Positions 11,713 to 24,294 of a stretch of DNA of 64,000 nucleotides are shown here, in pieces. Below the pieces are notes generated by a model. The model was not told where the DNA came from, did no database searches, and saw nothing but the letters and a program-made list of their open reading frames with translations. Source of the DNA: Turnera subulata (taxonomy: Eukaryota > Streptophyta > Magnoliopsida > Malpighiales > Passifloraceae). The stretch lies in the NCBI GenBank assembly GCA_028386065.3, contig JAKUCV010001498.1, positions 1-64,000 of the forward strand. The letters are read 5' to 3'. Every line of letters starts with the position of its first letter. Positions within the stretch are counted from its first letter, which is position 1. The translations under genes were made by a program, and so were the position numbers.

Positions 11713-14496
11713 GGATCAGAATGGATTAATGTCACGTTACATTCCTGTATTGCCTCCTCAAATTGAATTTTATCCTTGTGTTGAGTTTTGATTGATTTTG
11801 ATCCCTCAGTTGGTCAATTTTTAAAAGTTTTAGTCCTTTTTACCAATTTACCCCTAAATTCAGCACTTTACTTTTCAAACCAGTTTACCCACCCGAAATT
11901 CGACCCAACTCAGAACCCTATTCAAAAATCTCCAATAAACAAATAACTCTACCTCCCAACATCAAAAATTTTAAAATCATAAAAAATACAAATTATTTTT
12001 AAATTTTTTTAAAAAATTAAAAAAATCATAAATCAAATTTTTTTTAATTTTAAAAATTAAAAAATTTAAATCTTTCTTCCCCACATGTTTTTTCCTTTTC
12101 TCTTTTTATTTTTTTTCTTCTTCTTGTCCTCCTCCTCCTTCCCCCTCTGTAACAGCCCGGGTAAAATTTTTGATTTTTACCGGGACTGTAGAAATTGTTT
12201 CACCGTGATTTACTGTTGAATTAATCTTGGGTAATTAATTCGAGGTAAATCGGTAGCCGTTTTTCGAAACCGAGAATTTTCCCGCGCTCGGGAGTATCTT
12301 CCTAACTAACCGAGACTCGGTTTCCAGTTCCGAGACTTGGACGACATTCAGGAGAACTAATCGGATTTTCCGAGCCCAAGTTGTATTTTTGGACTCGGGA
12401 CGGAATTTGTCGGAAAGACGGGAGTAACCCTGCGTTTACGAGATCCCGACACGAGAATCCGGACCGGTCGAATGTGGCTTGCCCGAGGCCACTCTTCCTC
12501 CTCTTTCCTTTCTCTTTCTCTTTCCCGGCTACATTTCTTCTCTCTCCCGATTTTTTCCCGGCCGCGCGGGCCCCACCTCTCTTCTTCTTTTCTTCTTTTC
12601 CTTCCCTTCCTTTCTTTTCTTTTCTTCTCCATCTTTTTCTTCTTCCCAGCCGCCTCCATCCGTGACTGCCGGCCCCTTCCCCATCTTTTCTTCACTATTT
12701 TTCTTTGTCTTCTTCCCTTACTCTCTCCATTATTACCCCACCTCTCTCTCCCTCAATTATTTTCATCCGGCCTCCTACCTTTTCTTTCTTTCTTCTTCTT
12801 TCTTCTCCTCCCCTACCTTCACCACTGCCCACCATCGCCGCCGCCCTCGTCTTTCCCTCTCCCTTCTTTCCCTTCTCCTTCCTTGAGCCACCGGACCCGA
12901 GACCACCTCCATCTTCCTTCTCTTCTTCCTCTCCTCCTCGCCCTATTTCTCCTCGACCTGCTGCTGCCGACAGCCACACGCCGCCGTCGCCGACCACTGC
13001 TGTTCGTCCTCGCCATGTTGTCGCCCCGATCTGCCTCTCTGTCCATCGCCGCCTTCCCTCCAGTGCCGACAGCCACCGCGCCTCGCGACCACCGCCGTCG
13101 CCGCTTCCCTTCGCTGCAGCACCGCCGTCGCAGCCAACCGGGTCGTGCTTTCTTCCTCTTGTCACCACCTACACACACCGCCGCTCGACCTTCCCTCTGC
13201 CTCTGCAACTCTCGCCGACGACGGGGTAAGTGTTGTCGCCGATCTCCCCCCTGCTTCTTCCCCTTTCTTCCTCCTGCTTCCCATATCCTCCGCCGCCGTC
13301 ACTCCTGCTCTCTTCGTCGCCGACGGCAGGGACGCGTGGGTAAGCTACTGCTGTACTTTTCTTTTCCTTGTGCTTTGAGTTTTTAAACCCGATTCGTGTG
13401 TTTAACGATTGAGGTGTTTGGGTTGTTTTGATTGTGTTTGCGTGTGGTTCGTCCTTGATGTTGCCGGAGTATGTGACTGTCGTGGGTATGGTGGTGGTGG
13501 TGCTGCTGGCTGAGTACGGTGGTGTTATTTTGTGGTGGTGGTTTGATTTGTTGGATGATGAACAGTGATGGAAGATCTTTTGGGCTGCCGTGAACAGTAA
13601 CAGAGGAGTTTCGGGACTGCTGCAAACAGTGTTTGGCCGGAATCCGACGAGTTTCCGGCAGTCCCGGGAATTTTCCGGCGAGCCTGGAAAACCGACCTTT
13701 GGGTAATTCCTTGGACTCATATTATACCTTGGCGCGGGTTTGGGCTCGGTTGCACAACAGACTCGGAAACGGGCCGAACGTGCAGAGGCCCATGTTCCCG
13801 AGACACATGCTTTAAACAAATTTAATAACGGACCCGATGGACATGTGAAATTACAAATGGTTAATGAATTAATTTGTAAATTAAAAACAATGGTAAATGA
13901 ATTAATCTATAGGTTAAAAAAAAACACCATCTTGGAATTAATTATGAAGTTATAAGTTAATTATAAATACCTAACCGGATGGAATTTATTCTATGACCAA
14001 AGTATGTTTTATTGTACTTTTAGAATATTAAGATTTGTATTATTGGCTTGACGGAATACTATATATACCTACTACTGGATACATTATTTACCCCTAGAGA
14101 TTTTATATTAATCGATTATATTATTACGTATGAATTTCATTCCATTTAATATTAGATAACCTTTGTATTATTTAATGAGCTATAGTACTAATCGTAAATA
14201 TGTATTTGACACGAGCGACTAATGGGCCGGGATATCGGCTTGAACGTTCGGATTCGGTTTAAATTTAACATTAAGTATAATTGGAATATCGATAGGAAGC
14301 TCGGTTTCGGTTTTAATTTGAAATTAAGTATAAATAGTATATTGAATAAAGAGGTTAACATCATATGAAAGAAATTAATGGAAACAATAAAAATTGGGTA
14401 TAAGACAAGCCGTATAACAATTGCTAAACCGGTATCATGCATAATCATTATGTTGTGCATTATAAGTGATTATTTTGTTCCTATATGTACGTATAG

Positions 14497-15579
14497 GGTA
14501 TCGGGATTTGACCGGATAGCAGCTTCAGAGACATACCAGGTGAGGATGGATAAACCTTGATATGTGCCCGTAATACTGTGTATGCTTTGTTGTTTGTTTG
14601 AACCGTTGAAATGATCCTTGTTAGTTATTTGATTGCCATGAATGTTGTTGCTGTTGCTGGGCTGTGTGGATTGATCACGTGGATACTGTGAATAATTGTT
14701 GTACTGTTAATTGTGTGTAATTAGTGATATGAAATTGCGGATTGGTTGAGCTTGAGAAATAATCTGAGATGATTATGACTGCTGTGATGTTGTTGTTGTT
14801 GATGTTAGACTGTGTTATTGGATTTGTGATATTGTGTAGAGGATAATGATGAACTGGTCAATGTGGATAATTGGGAAAAGAATAATGAGTATTGGAAATG
14901 GAACTGAAACTGAAAGTGAGATGATGATATAATTGTCACTTGGAAAGTAGTGGTACGACTAGATGGTTAGAGGCTAGTTCTGTGGTGTCATGGCCAGAGG
15001 GTTAGTTGGTTGGGGTGTTGACCCCGGTTTTGTGATATTGGGATGTTGGTCCCGGATTTGTGATATTGGGATGTTGATCCCGGATTTGAGATATTGGGAT
15101 GTTGATCCCAGATTTGAGATATGGGGATGTTGATCCCGGATTGTGGTGGGGCCTGGCATCCAGAATTAGTTAATAACCAGGTACGACCCTAGCTTGTCCA
15201 GTGACGCGGCCCGGAAGATAAAATTGGTAATAAAAATTAATAAATATTCTTTGGGTCTTGGCTTGATATGATTTAGTAGATTCCTCTGTCGTGTTGTTTG
15301 TGTTGGTTTCCTCTGTTGTGTTGTTTGAGTTGTAATCCACTGTTATGTGTTTGTGATAGATTCATCTGATTTGATGGTTGCATTACTTCGAAAGTATTTC
15401 GGTTGAATATATCACTGTTTATCTTTCGTCGGTGAGCGTTTCGGACTCACCCCTCGCCTGCGGGGTTTCATCCCGTAGGATGAGTTGTTTGTAGTGCAGG
15501 AACGTACCGGGCGAGCTGAAGCGTACCCTCGGACAGGACTCGGATCCATTAGTTGCATTGGGCTTGCATATGTTAACAT
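14497..15579 (+). other. Exon-like blocks in LTR L1
   Basis: Exon-like block 2 is 14497-14539 (acceptor ..GTATAG, donor GTGAGGATGG). Block 3 is 15500-15579 (acceptor GTAGTGCAG, donor GTGAGTC). A GC-rich leader upstream ends at 13339 with donor GTAAGC. The same three splice-signal positions recur in L2 and L3 although the intervening sequence has diverged, which suggests a spliced LTR transcript. There is no experimental support. Confidence 0.4.
15012..15137 (+). repeat. Short-hairpin array in LTR L1
   Basis: Five consecutive stem-loops spaced about 28 bp apart: GGGGTgttgACCCC (15012-15025), GGGATgttgGTCCC, then three GGGATgttgATCCC (last at 15124-15137). The stems differ but stay paired: GGGGT/ACCCC versus GGGAT/ATCCC, plus one with a wobble pair. 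Confidence 0.75.
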
Positions 15580-18500
15580 GTGAGTCATAAGTCTTCCGTT
15601 GTGCATATTGTTGTGTTTTTGCTGTGCATATAATGTAATTGGGCCATTGGGCCGGATGGTTGTTGATGTTGGTGTCCTCGGGGTTCGGGTGACGAGTACC
15701 ATTTTGGGCCGAAGGGCCGGTTTTCAGTTTTGTTATTGGGTCGTCGGCCAATTTACTGATTTACACTATTTGTTGGGCTTTATTGGGTTGGGTTGTCACA
15801 GTTCCGGCACGTGTTTACTGTGAACGGTAAATACGGGTCGGGGCGCTTCACCCTCAACATCAAAAATTTAAAAATTATAAAAAATACAAATTATTTTTAA
15901 AATTTTAAAAAAATTAAAAATCATAATTAAAATTATTTTTTAATTTAAAATTTCAAAAATTTAAATTTTTTTATCTACTTTTGTTTTTTTTACCACCTTT
16001 CTTCTCCACACGTCCAGAAAAATTATATTTTTTAAAAAATCTTGAACTAAAAAATAATTTACTTCATGATTTTTTATTTTTAAAAAATTTTTAAATTTTT
16101 TTTTGTCTTTTTTTAATGATTTCCAAAATTTTGATATTTCAAGGTAGAGTTATATATTTATTGGAGGTTTTTTAATGGGGTTCCGGGTTGGGTCACTTAG
16201 TTGGGTCGAATTTTGGGTGGGTAAAGTAGTTTGAATAGTAAAGTGCTGAATTTAGGGGTAAAATCGGTAAAAAGGACTAAAACCTTAAAAAATTGACCAA
16301 CTGAGGGATCAAAACCAATCAAAACTCAACACAAGGATGAATTTCAATTCGAGGGGGCAACACAGGAATGAAACACGACATTAATCCGGATCAGAATTAT
16401 AATTAGTGGGATAAAGGATTTTGGAAGTCCTGTTATTCTTAGGACCTTTTCAATCAAGTCCTATAACTATTTTTTTCATTAATCAAGTCCTACTTCTTTT
16501 CATTGTTTATTAAAGAAGTCTTACCAACAGTTTCCGTTAAATTTTGGCTTAGCTGGCAATCATAATTTAACATGGCGCTTACCTGTCAGACCGTTGTGGC
16601 AATCCTAAACTTGAAGTACAAATTAATTTTAGAAGAGGAATAAAACAGTTTTAGAATGGAAGAAGTAAAATTAAATAGAAAATAAAAAACTAAACCTAAC
16701 CTAATCAACTACTTGACATGATAAACACAGACGACAAGAGATAGATTGACAGCATAATCGTGTAAGAATATTGAAATCTGAAAAATTAAACCCGAAGATC
16801 AGAAGAAGAAGAAGAGTGAATAAGGTTAGTGTTTTAAACCTTTTGGGTGGTTGTGTGACTTTTTTGTTTAAGAGATGCGTTGAGATGTAGGTATGAATAA
16901 TGGTGTTTGTGGTTTGAGATGTTTATAGATTTTTATGTATTTGTTGGTTTCATCTAGTCTAGCAATATAGGGTGGGTAATCGGGTAGTATTTTCAGCTTT
17001 ATGGCACAAATTCAAAGTAGGTAGACATGAAAATTAGGGTTTTATATATTTTGGGGCACAAGGATAGCTGTGATGATTGTTGGCCTTTTGTAATTGGAGA
17101 TAAAATCACGGTTGTTTTTCCATGTAGCTTGAAAAATTTCATATGGACCCAAATTGTTTGGATTTATTTACAGAAATTATTCTATGAATAGCTCTAATTT
17201 ATGCTTTTCTCGCGATTATCCTTCTTACATTGAACTAACCATAATAAACAAGTTTTCATGAACAAATTGCACCATGTGTCATTGCCAAGGAGTAAAGCGG
17301 TTGTTCGTGATAAACAATGCTCCAACAGTTGGTATAAACCCTTTGTCAAAAAGTGAAAAGTTGAGAGGGACAGACACCAAAATTGTTTGTCAATTCTACT
17401 TTGTGGAGGGATAACAAGACTACATGGCAACATAAAAAAAAGCTGAGTTTTACCCGCCAAGACCCAAGTCAAGACCATCGAAGTTGGGTATGCAGCTATT
17501 CCATGCATTTAATAAATTTCTAGTTATATAATTATTCTTAACCAATTTTTTCATTCACTTTTCAAAGTCCAAATTACTATGAAGAAGGGAAAATTGTGTT
17601 GAAGATAATACTGCCTATGATGTCTTGTCTTTGTAGATCGAAGTAGTAGTGGATTTTCAAGTAATATAGTTATGATTTTACCTTATTGGCAGCCGGAAGT
17701 AAGAGTTAGAGAGTCCTAAGAGGGAGAATTGGTGCAAACATGTCCAAATTTTATGGGTGTAACATAAACTCACAAGAGATTATTACACCTTAAGAACTAC
17801 AAAGGAGTTCCAGTACACTAAGGACCAATAGTCAAAGGAAGAGGAAAAATGCACCACCGCAGTCCACTCAGGCAAAGAATGATTCATCTGTCGATGGGAC
17901 TTAAAAGTTTACAACAAGCAGTACTTTATTTCCATTTATCATCTTAAGATCTTGCAATGTTGATTGCCAAAATAATTTATGACATTAGAATGTGAGTTTA
18001 TAGTTTCAAAACCAATTTAATCATTTGGTTATTGAGGTAACCTTGTTTCAAATTACGAATGTTTAGTCCTGGATTACGAACCAAATTTTTTTTACCTTTT
18101 TTATGAGCATTGTTTGTTAGAATTAAGACTGATTTTTCTATTCACTATTTTTTTTATTTTATTATTCACCTATATTTTTAATTTTATATCTAGTTTTTCC
18201 ATTCTCGTTCAAATAAAAATTTTGGTACTTTTTAAATTTTTGAGTTATTTTATTTTAAAGAATTTTATTTTATTTTTTAAGTTATTTTATTTTTGTGGTT
18301 ATTTTAATTTTAGTTTTTTGAAAAAAATTTGGTTATATTTTTCAAAATCTATTTTAATAGCTAATTTTTTTGGTTAGTTAAATTTTAAAAATATCATGGT
18401 TATGCTATTTTTTAAAATTTTATAATCATACATTCTAAAAAATTATTTTGATAGGTAAACCATTTTTAAATTTAATATAATTCTATAATAGCTATTTTGA

Positions 18501-18609
18501 TTTTTTTAACATGATAAATATTTTAGTTGAGATGCTCAAATTACGATGGGATAAATGGACCTTTTTAGTTCATTTGTTTTTTTTTTTTTTGAGAAACCAT
18601 GCATATCTA

Positions 18610-21600
18610 TTACTCAACTCTATCAAGCATTACATATCGTTCAGCACTTGGAGGTAATTCCTCATCCCATACACAGATATTGGGATTACGAAAACCTTCG
18701 TGTGCCAACAAATGAGCCACATGATTTGCTTCACGTTTAATATGTCTAACATGAAAAGAAATAAAAGATACACTTAAAGACCTAATGTCCTGCACTAAAA
18801 CACCAGCAAGGTTGTAAAGAATCGTCTTGCGTTGGAGAGCTAAGACCAGAGGAAGGCAATCCGTTTCCCATATAACACTCCTATCCCAGCGTCCATAGCT
18901 CTTTGTATCCCAAATAGTCCTGCCATAGCTTCACCAGCTAGCGGGTCAAGGGCCCCTGAAACATGCTTGTATCCATGGAAAATGATAGAGCCCACAGAAT
19001 CGCGGGCGACTGCTCCAAGACTAGTTGCATCAGACTTACATGCAGCATCCGTATTAATAATGAAAGTACCCGGACACGGTGGTATCCATCGATGGCGCCT
19101 AGAGTGTGCCCCATCACTAGGTACCGATTCCTTCTGATGCTCCCGAAGATAGTCTTGAAAACCATAACTAGCAGTGAGAGCCACTCGGTACGGATCCTCC
19201 TCCTTATTCTGAAAAATTAGCAAGTTTCGTGCCTTCCAAATAGCCCACATGACAACCACCGCATGACTAAAGGACAACAAATCCATCTGCTCACGAGGTC
19301 CTTCAACCAGTGGAAGATAGTTACTGCAGCCGAGGAAGGAAGGGTCACCTGAGCACAGCTCCATACTTGCTTCGACCTTGGACAATCACAAAAAAGTTGA
19401 AGGCAAGTTTCGTTGGCAAGTCCACACAGAGAGCAATGGATAGGTACTAGAATATTTCGCCTTAGCAAGTTAATTCTTGTTCCAAGTGCATCGTGGCTGA
19501 TCCTCCACAGAAAGGTGCGGATCTTTGGCTGTACAGGCAGTGACCAAATCCACTTCCACCAGAACTGACTTCCCTGAACTCCACTTGTGTCATGTCCCTC
19601 CGGCACAGTCATCAAGTAATGATAGGCACTGCGCACCATGTAATCACCACTCTTCGTAAATTGCCAAGCGAGCTGGTCAGGAGGCAGTCGATAGCTAATC
19701 AGGATTTGGAAAATCCTTGTTACCATAGGAGCATCAACTAAGTTACGGATTAGTTCTCTTCTCCAACAGCGTATATCCCCATCTATCAGATCACTCACAT
19801 GAGCATCAGCCCCCAAAGAGGCTCCATTGCGGAGCACAGGTTGTAACAGGGACTCCGCTGCCCATACATCCGACCACACCTTCATCGTCTTCCCATTCCC
19901 GATCACCCATTTAAATCAACCTTTTAGAGCATCCCTTGCTGTCACAATACTGCGCCAAGTATAGCTTGGACAATAGCCCAACTGCGCATGCACAAAGTTG
20001 CCTCTTCGGTAATATTTGGCTTTAAGCACTGTGGCTAGAAGGGTTTCTGGTTGTTGTTGAAGACGCCAACCCTGCTTTGCCAACATAGCCAAGTTAAACT
20101 TGGCTAGTTTGAGAAAACGTAACCCACCAAGCTGCTTTGACATGCATAGTTTGTCCCAAGCAACCCAGCACAATCCATGTTTGCCCTCTTCATGTCCCCA
20201 CCAAAACTTCTGAATGGCTCTCTTCATCTCATCACAAGTAGCATGTGGTAACATAAAGCTACTCATAACATACGTAGGGATACTTTGCACCACTGATTTT
20301 ATGAGGACCTCCTTCCCTGCTCGTGCCAAAATGGTCTCCTTCCATCCACTTAGCTTCTTGCAAACATGGTCCCTCACAGAATTGAAGATAGCTTTCTTGG
20401 ATCAGTCAATCACTGTGGGCAAGCCCAGATACTTTTGAAATCGGTCCACTGCCTTAATACTTGTCCTCCGTTGGGCTTCAATTGAAAATCGTTCATCCAT
20501 ATTTTGGCTTAGGGAGAACTTCGATTTCTCAAAGTTTGTACGTTGACCCGATGCTTCCTCATATGTCCTGATAACATGGACCAAAGCCTTAACTTTCTGC
20601 ACAGTGGCTCTAGCAAAAAAGAGACAATCATCAGCAAAAAACAAGTGACTAATAGGTGGTGCAGATTGTGCCACCTTAACCCCATGAATCAGACCCTGCT
20701 GCTCAGTCTGGTGGATCAGAGCTGAGAAACCCTCAGCACATAGGAGGAATAGATATGGGGATAGAGGATCCCCCTGGTGCAGTCCTCGCGTAGGCCTGAA
20801 ACTAGAACTTGGAATACCATTGATAAGAATAGAATAAGAAACCGAAGTCACATAGTTCATAATCAAAGATATCCATCTCTCGCAAAACCCTAACTTTCTC
20901 ATAATACTCTCCAAGAAAAACCACTCCACTCTATCATAGGCCTTACTCATATCCATTTTTAGTCCAACTGCTCCTCTCTTCCCTTTCCTCTTCTTATGCA
21001 TAGAATGAAAAATTTCAAAGGCAAGCAAAGCCTTATCTGTTATCAAGCGCCCGGGAACGAAAGCACTTTGGTTAAGACTAATAACAGAGGGGAGAATCTC
21101 TTTCAACCTATTGGCCAGGACCTTGGAGATTAACTTATAAAAGACATTGCAAAGACTAATAGTGCGATACTGATGACAGGACTCTGGGTTTGCAACTTTA
21201 GGAATAAGAGTAACAAAATTTAAATTAAAATTACTAAAACTATGGTTACTAGCTAATAAAGAAAGGACAATACTATTAATACTAGGACCAAGAATATCCC
21301 AAAATTGTTGGTAAAAAATAGCATACATACCATCAGGACCAGGGGCTTTAGTGGGGTGCATTTGAGCAAGAGCATTGTCAATTTCTTCCCTTGTGAAATC
21401 ACGAATAAGAATTTCATTCATCTCCACCGTAACCTTGCTCTCAATGCATTCAGTAACTCGGTCAACACTAGAGCACCCAGAGGAGGTAAATAAATTTTGA
21501 AAATAATCCACCATAATTGCCTCAATCTCACTTTCCCGCGTATGCCACTCTCCAGATTCGTCTCTAATTCTCTTCATGGTATTGCGCTTCCTACGCTGTG

Positions 21601-22723
21601 ATGCTTTGCCATGAAAAAAAGTGGTGTTACGGTCACCCTCTTTAAGCCATGATGCGCGAGATCGTTGGGCCCATATAACTTCCTCCTTCCGGACCAATTC
21701 ATTCACAGCTTCACTAACTCTGCTGATCTCAATACGATTTTCCTCATTCACCGGGAGAGCCTGTAATCTATCCAACTCCTTTCTGTAGTCTTTCATCTGC
21801 CGATTTACTGATCCGAAATGAGAGTCATTCCATGATTTAAAATGCATTGCACAGAAAGCAAAGCAATCCGTAATTGCTTGAGAATCTACCGAAATCGACG
21901 AAAGGCTCCATGCATCTTGCACCTCATTCCTAAAAGATACATCCCTCAGCCACATCTTTTCAAACCTGAAAGGTCTAGTGCGATTCTCATTAACAGTACC
22001 ACTTGTATGCATTTTCCGTACTAGCAGTGGAGAGTGGTCCAAAAACTACCTTGGGAGGTGGATGACCGTGTGATGTGGGAACAAACAGCTCCATGCGTCA
22101 TTAGTAAGACAACAGTCCAAGCGCTCCCTGATATGGGCATCATCATCCTGATTATTTGCCCATGTAAAAATATTACCCTTGTAACCTAAATCTGCCAAAC
22201 CTCAGCTCTGTAATGTGTCCCTGAACCTTTCAAGATAATGATAGTCATGATCTCTTCCACCTTCTTTCACATGAGCATACAAGATTTCGTTAAAATCGCC
22301 CATCAGGAACCATGGCAACGAAATCTGAGCATGTAATTGCCTAAGTAACTCCCAAGTCAGAAACTTATTCTGATTCTCAGGCCATCCATAAACTCCCGTC
22401 AATCTCTACTCCTCATTCACCTCTCCACATATCCGGGCCTTAATATCAATATGATGGTGCGACATACTCAAAAGTGAAATGTCCCACGTATCCTGCCAAA
22501 GTAATATCAGACCGCCTTTCCGCCGATGTCCTTCCCCCTCACACTCAACTACAAATATCTCAGGATATCTCAATCTATTATTAAGCCGTTGTGCTTCATT
22601 ATTTTTTATTCTAGTCTCCGATAAGAACACTACACATGGGGAATCAAGCTGAAGCTGCTTGATAAAGTTGTTCTCTGCCTGAGGACTCCCCAACCCTCGG
22701 CCGTTCCAAGATAAGAGCCTCAT
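18610..22723 (-). pseudogene. LINE ORF2 (endonuclease, reverse transcriptase, zf-RVT, RNase H)
   Basis: This is the polyprotein that nicks target DNA and reverse-transcribes LINE RNA. Reading from 22723: endonuclease (LLSWNGRGLGSP, LSETR, then GDFNEI in 22402-22202), reverse transcriptase in a long open piece 22042-20402 with the FFADD catalytic motif and the LHQGDPLSPYLF block, the RT thumb (20377-19916), zinc-binding zf-RVT (19906-19217) and a C-terminal RNase H domain (19100-18610) ending near HIKREANHVAHLLAHEG. Stops interrupt the frame near 22405, 22201, 22043, 20401 and 19915, and a frameshift lies near 19220-19240. Several stops are explained by single G-to-A or C-to-T changes. Confidence 0.88.
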
Positions 22724-24294
22724 TGCGTCTGGCGGGGCTGATTATCAGCCTCCGCCAATCTCGTCGGATCTTTAGTGGTTTCAGAACCCAAATACTCTCG
22801 AAACTTCTTCCCTTGTCCTTCACATTCCATCTCTTCCTCCAAACCGCCTCCACACTTCCTCTTACCAAGCTCCTCAGGCACTCCCGAGATGAAAGAGCCC
22901 TGGTTACCCCTAGCTCGCCTTTTCCACTTACGTCCACTCTCAAGAGAACCGCCATTGACTGCCTCCGAATGCTCTTTATCCCCTGGTACCTCCTGGCAGC
23001 CTACATCAGACCCTTCCCATGGGCGCAAGGTCTCCTGGTTCACTCCAACAACATCAACCTGGTCATCGTGCAGAAAGCTATCCTCTCCACTATCATCTAC
23101 AAAGGAACCATGAGATCTACCCTTCCTCACTTTCGTCTTCTTCCCCCTACTGCTACTCCCCCAATTGTCGCCTATGGAGAAGCTAAGAGCCCCCACAGGA
23201 ATGACCACTTCCTTCGGACCTATATCAACCATATGCTCCACCAACTGCTGAGTTGGTTGATGATCTTGCAGTTCCTTTCCGTATGGTTCATCATGCTGCA
23301 TTGTGTCTTGTGCTTAACCGAGAGAGGGTGGTGCAATTTGGTCACGGTGCACCTGATGGTTTGCAGGACCTTTAAGGTTCAGAACACGAGTGAGTTGTTC
23401 CAAAAGCACTTCCCTATCCATCTGGAGCTGACGAACAACCCCTCTTGCACCTTCAGGCTGTTCTGACTCTACTGGGGCTTGAACACTCCCCGACATGTGG
23501 GCAGGATTATGTGAGGCTTCCATTTTCACACTATAGGGTTTACGAGGAGACGCCCTAAGCCACTCCCCGTAGGTAATCCTTTCCTCCTCATCAGACTCTT
23601 CACTCCGTTGCTCACACTCCTTGAGCACATGTCCCAGCTTCCCATATATGTAGCAAAAATTGGGAATACCTTCATAACGAAACATCACCTCCACATTAGT
23701 ACCCCCTCCTTTGCGAATCACTAGAGACTTCTTCAACGGATGATCCACATTCAATAAGATCCTTGCTCGGACAAATTTTCCCCACCCCAGTTCGCTCTTC
23801 TCATCAAAGCTCAGGAACCGGCCTGCCTTACTGGCAATATTCATGACATTGGTCTTTGTTCTCAAGTTCAGAGGGATATTTAGCATTTGCACCCATATGG
23901 GAGCCTCCGATAATTCCACCTAAAACAGGACCTCCTCCCCCGAGATAGCCTTCAGAACAACCATTTGCTTCTAAAAAAACCACGGCTTCTCATTCTCTAG
24001 AACTGCTTGGCAGTCTCGCTTACTGAAAAACCGGAAAAGAAACAAGTTCCTATTGAGTTGTTCTACCTCCAAACCCCAAAGAGGGTTCCAGATGCGTGTC
24101 ATAACAGTAGTGAAAGCTTGGGGGTTAACATGCTTTAACCCCAAGAATTTCCCAAGTGCACAAAAGGATTGCACGCCCTGGTTCCCCAACACTGTTTCCT
24201 CCAGAACAAGCACATCCTCCTCTACCTCTTCCCTTTCTGGAGTTTCAGTCCCTCGATTCTGATCTCCCGTCCCAGTCACAGTTATCGCTGCCAT
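22720..24294 (-). pseudogene. LINE ORF1 (DUF4283 plus CCHC zinc knuckle)
   Basis: This is the RNA-binding ORF1 protein of a plant L1 LINE, decayed. The start is chosen at 24294 (MAAITVTGTG), because the longer frame upstream runs into the leader. The N-terminal part carries the plant LINE DUF4283 signature (LGLKHVNPQAFTTVMTRIWN, then FFSKRDCQAVLENEKPWFF near 23975). The next piece (23919-23314) has a WVQMLNIPLNLRT motif and a zinc-knuckle region in which the first Cys pair is altered (FCYIYGKLGHVLKEC). In-frame stops at about 23970 and 23311 break it. The terminal TGA overlaps the ORF2 ATG as ATGA at 22723-22720, a layout compatible with termination-reinitiation. Confidence 0.8.

Larger units (their letters stand above)
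12148..15850 (+). mobile_element. Solo LTR (Ty3/gypsy type, 3.7 kb), copy L1
   Basis: It starts TGTAACAGCCCGGG and ends GGGCGCTTCA. A perfect 5-bp target duplication CCCTC lies on both sides (12143-12147, 15851-15855), and no internal retroelement sequence follows. It is therefore a solo LTR left after recombination between two LTRs. The same termini occur at 28928/31665, at 33785/28140 (minus) and at 36262 (minus). 12470-13340 is pyrimidine-rich then GC-rich and produces long overlapping ORFs in several frames, which I regard as composition artefacts. 13390-14480 is AT-rich with nothing recognisable. Confidence 0.85.
11723..16387. mobile_element. Foldback Mutator-like MITE, split by a solo LTR
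   Basis: Terminal inverted repeats start GGATTAATGTC at 11723 and end GACATTAATCC at 16387. The arms run for several hundred bases, sharing CTTGTGTTGAGTTTTGATTG, GATCCCTCAGTTGGTCAATT and TAAATTCAGCACTTTAC in inverted orientation. A perfect 10-bp target duplication GGATCAGAAT flanks the element (11713-11722 and 16388-16397), in the size range of Mutator-like transposons. Without the LTR inserted at 12148-15850 the element is only about 0.96 kb, mostly arm, with no coding capacity. Confidence 0.88.

Noticed and set aside
12381..13386. Long overlapping ORFs (up to 304 codons) on both strands in LTR L1
   Set aside because: They lie in a pyrimidine- and GC-rich low-complexity tract open in several frames, with Ser/Pro/Phe/Arg runs and no family motifs.
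17194..17508. 104-codon reverse ORF in the MULE
   Set aside because: No recognisable domain and no flanking gene signals; could be a captured fragment but unsupported.
18114..18377. 87-codon Phe/Leu-rich ORF resembling a membrane protein
   Set aside because: An AT-rich stretch inside a non-autonomous MULE; no family similarity and poor coding composition.
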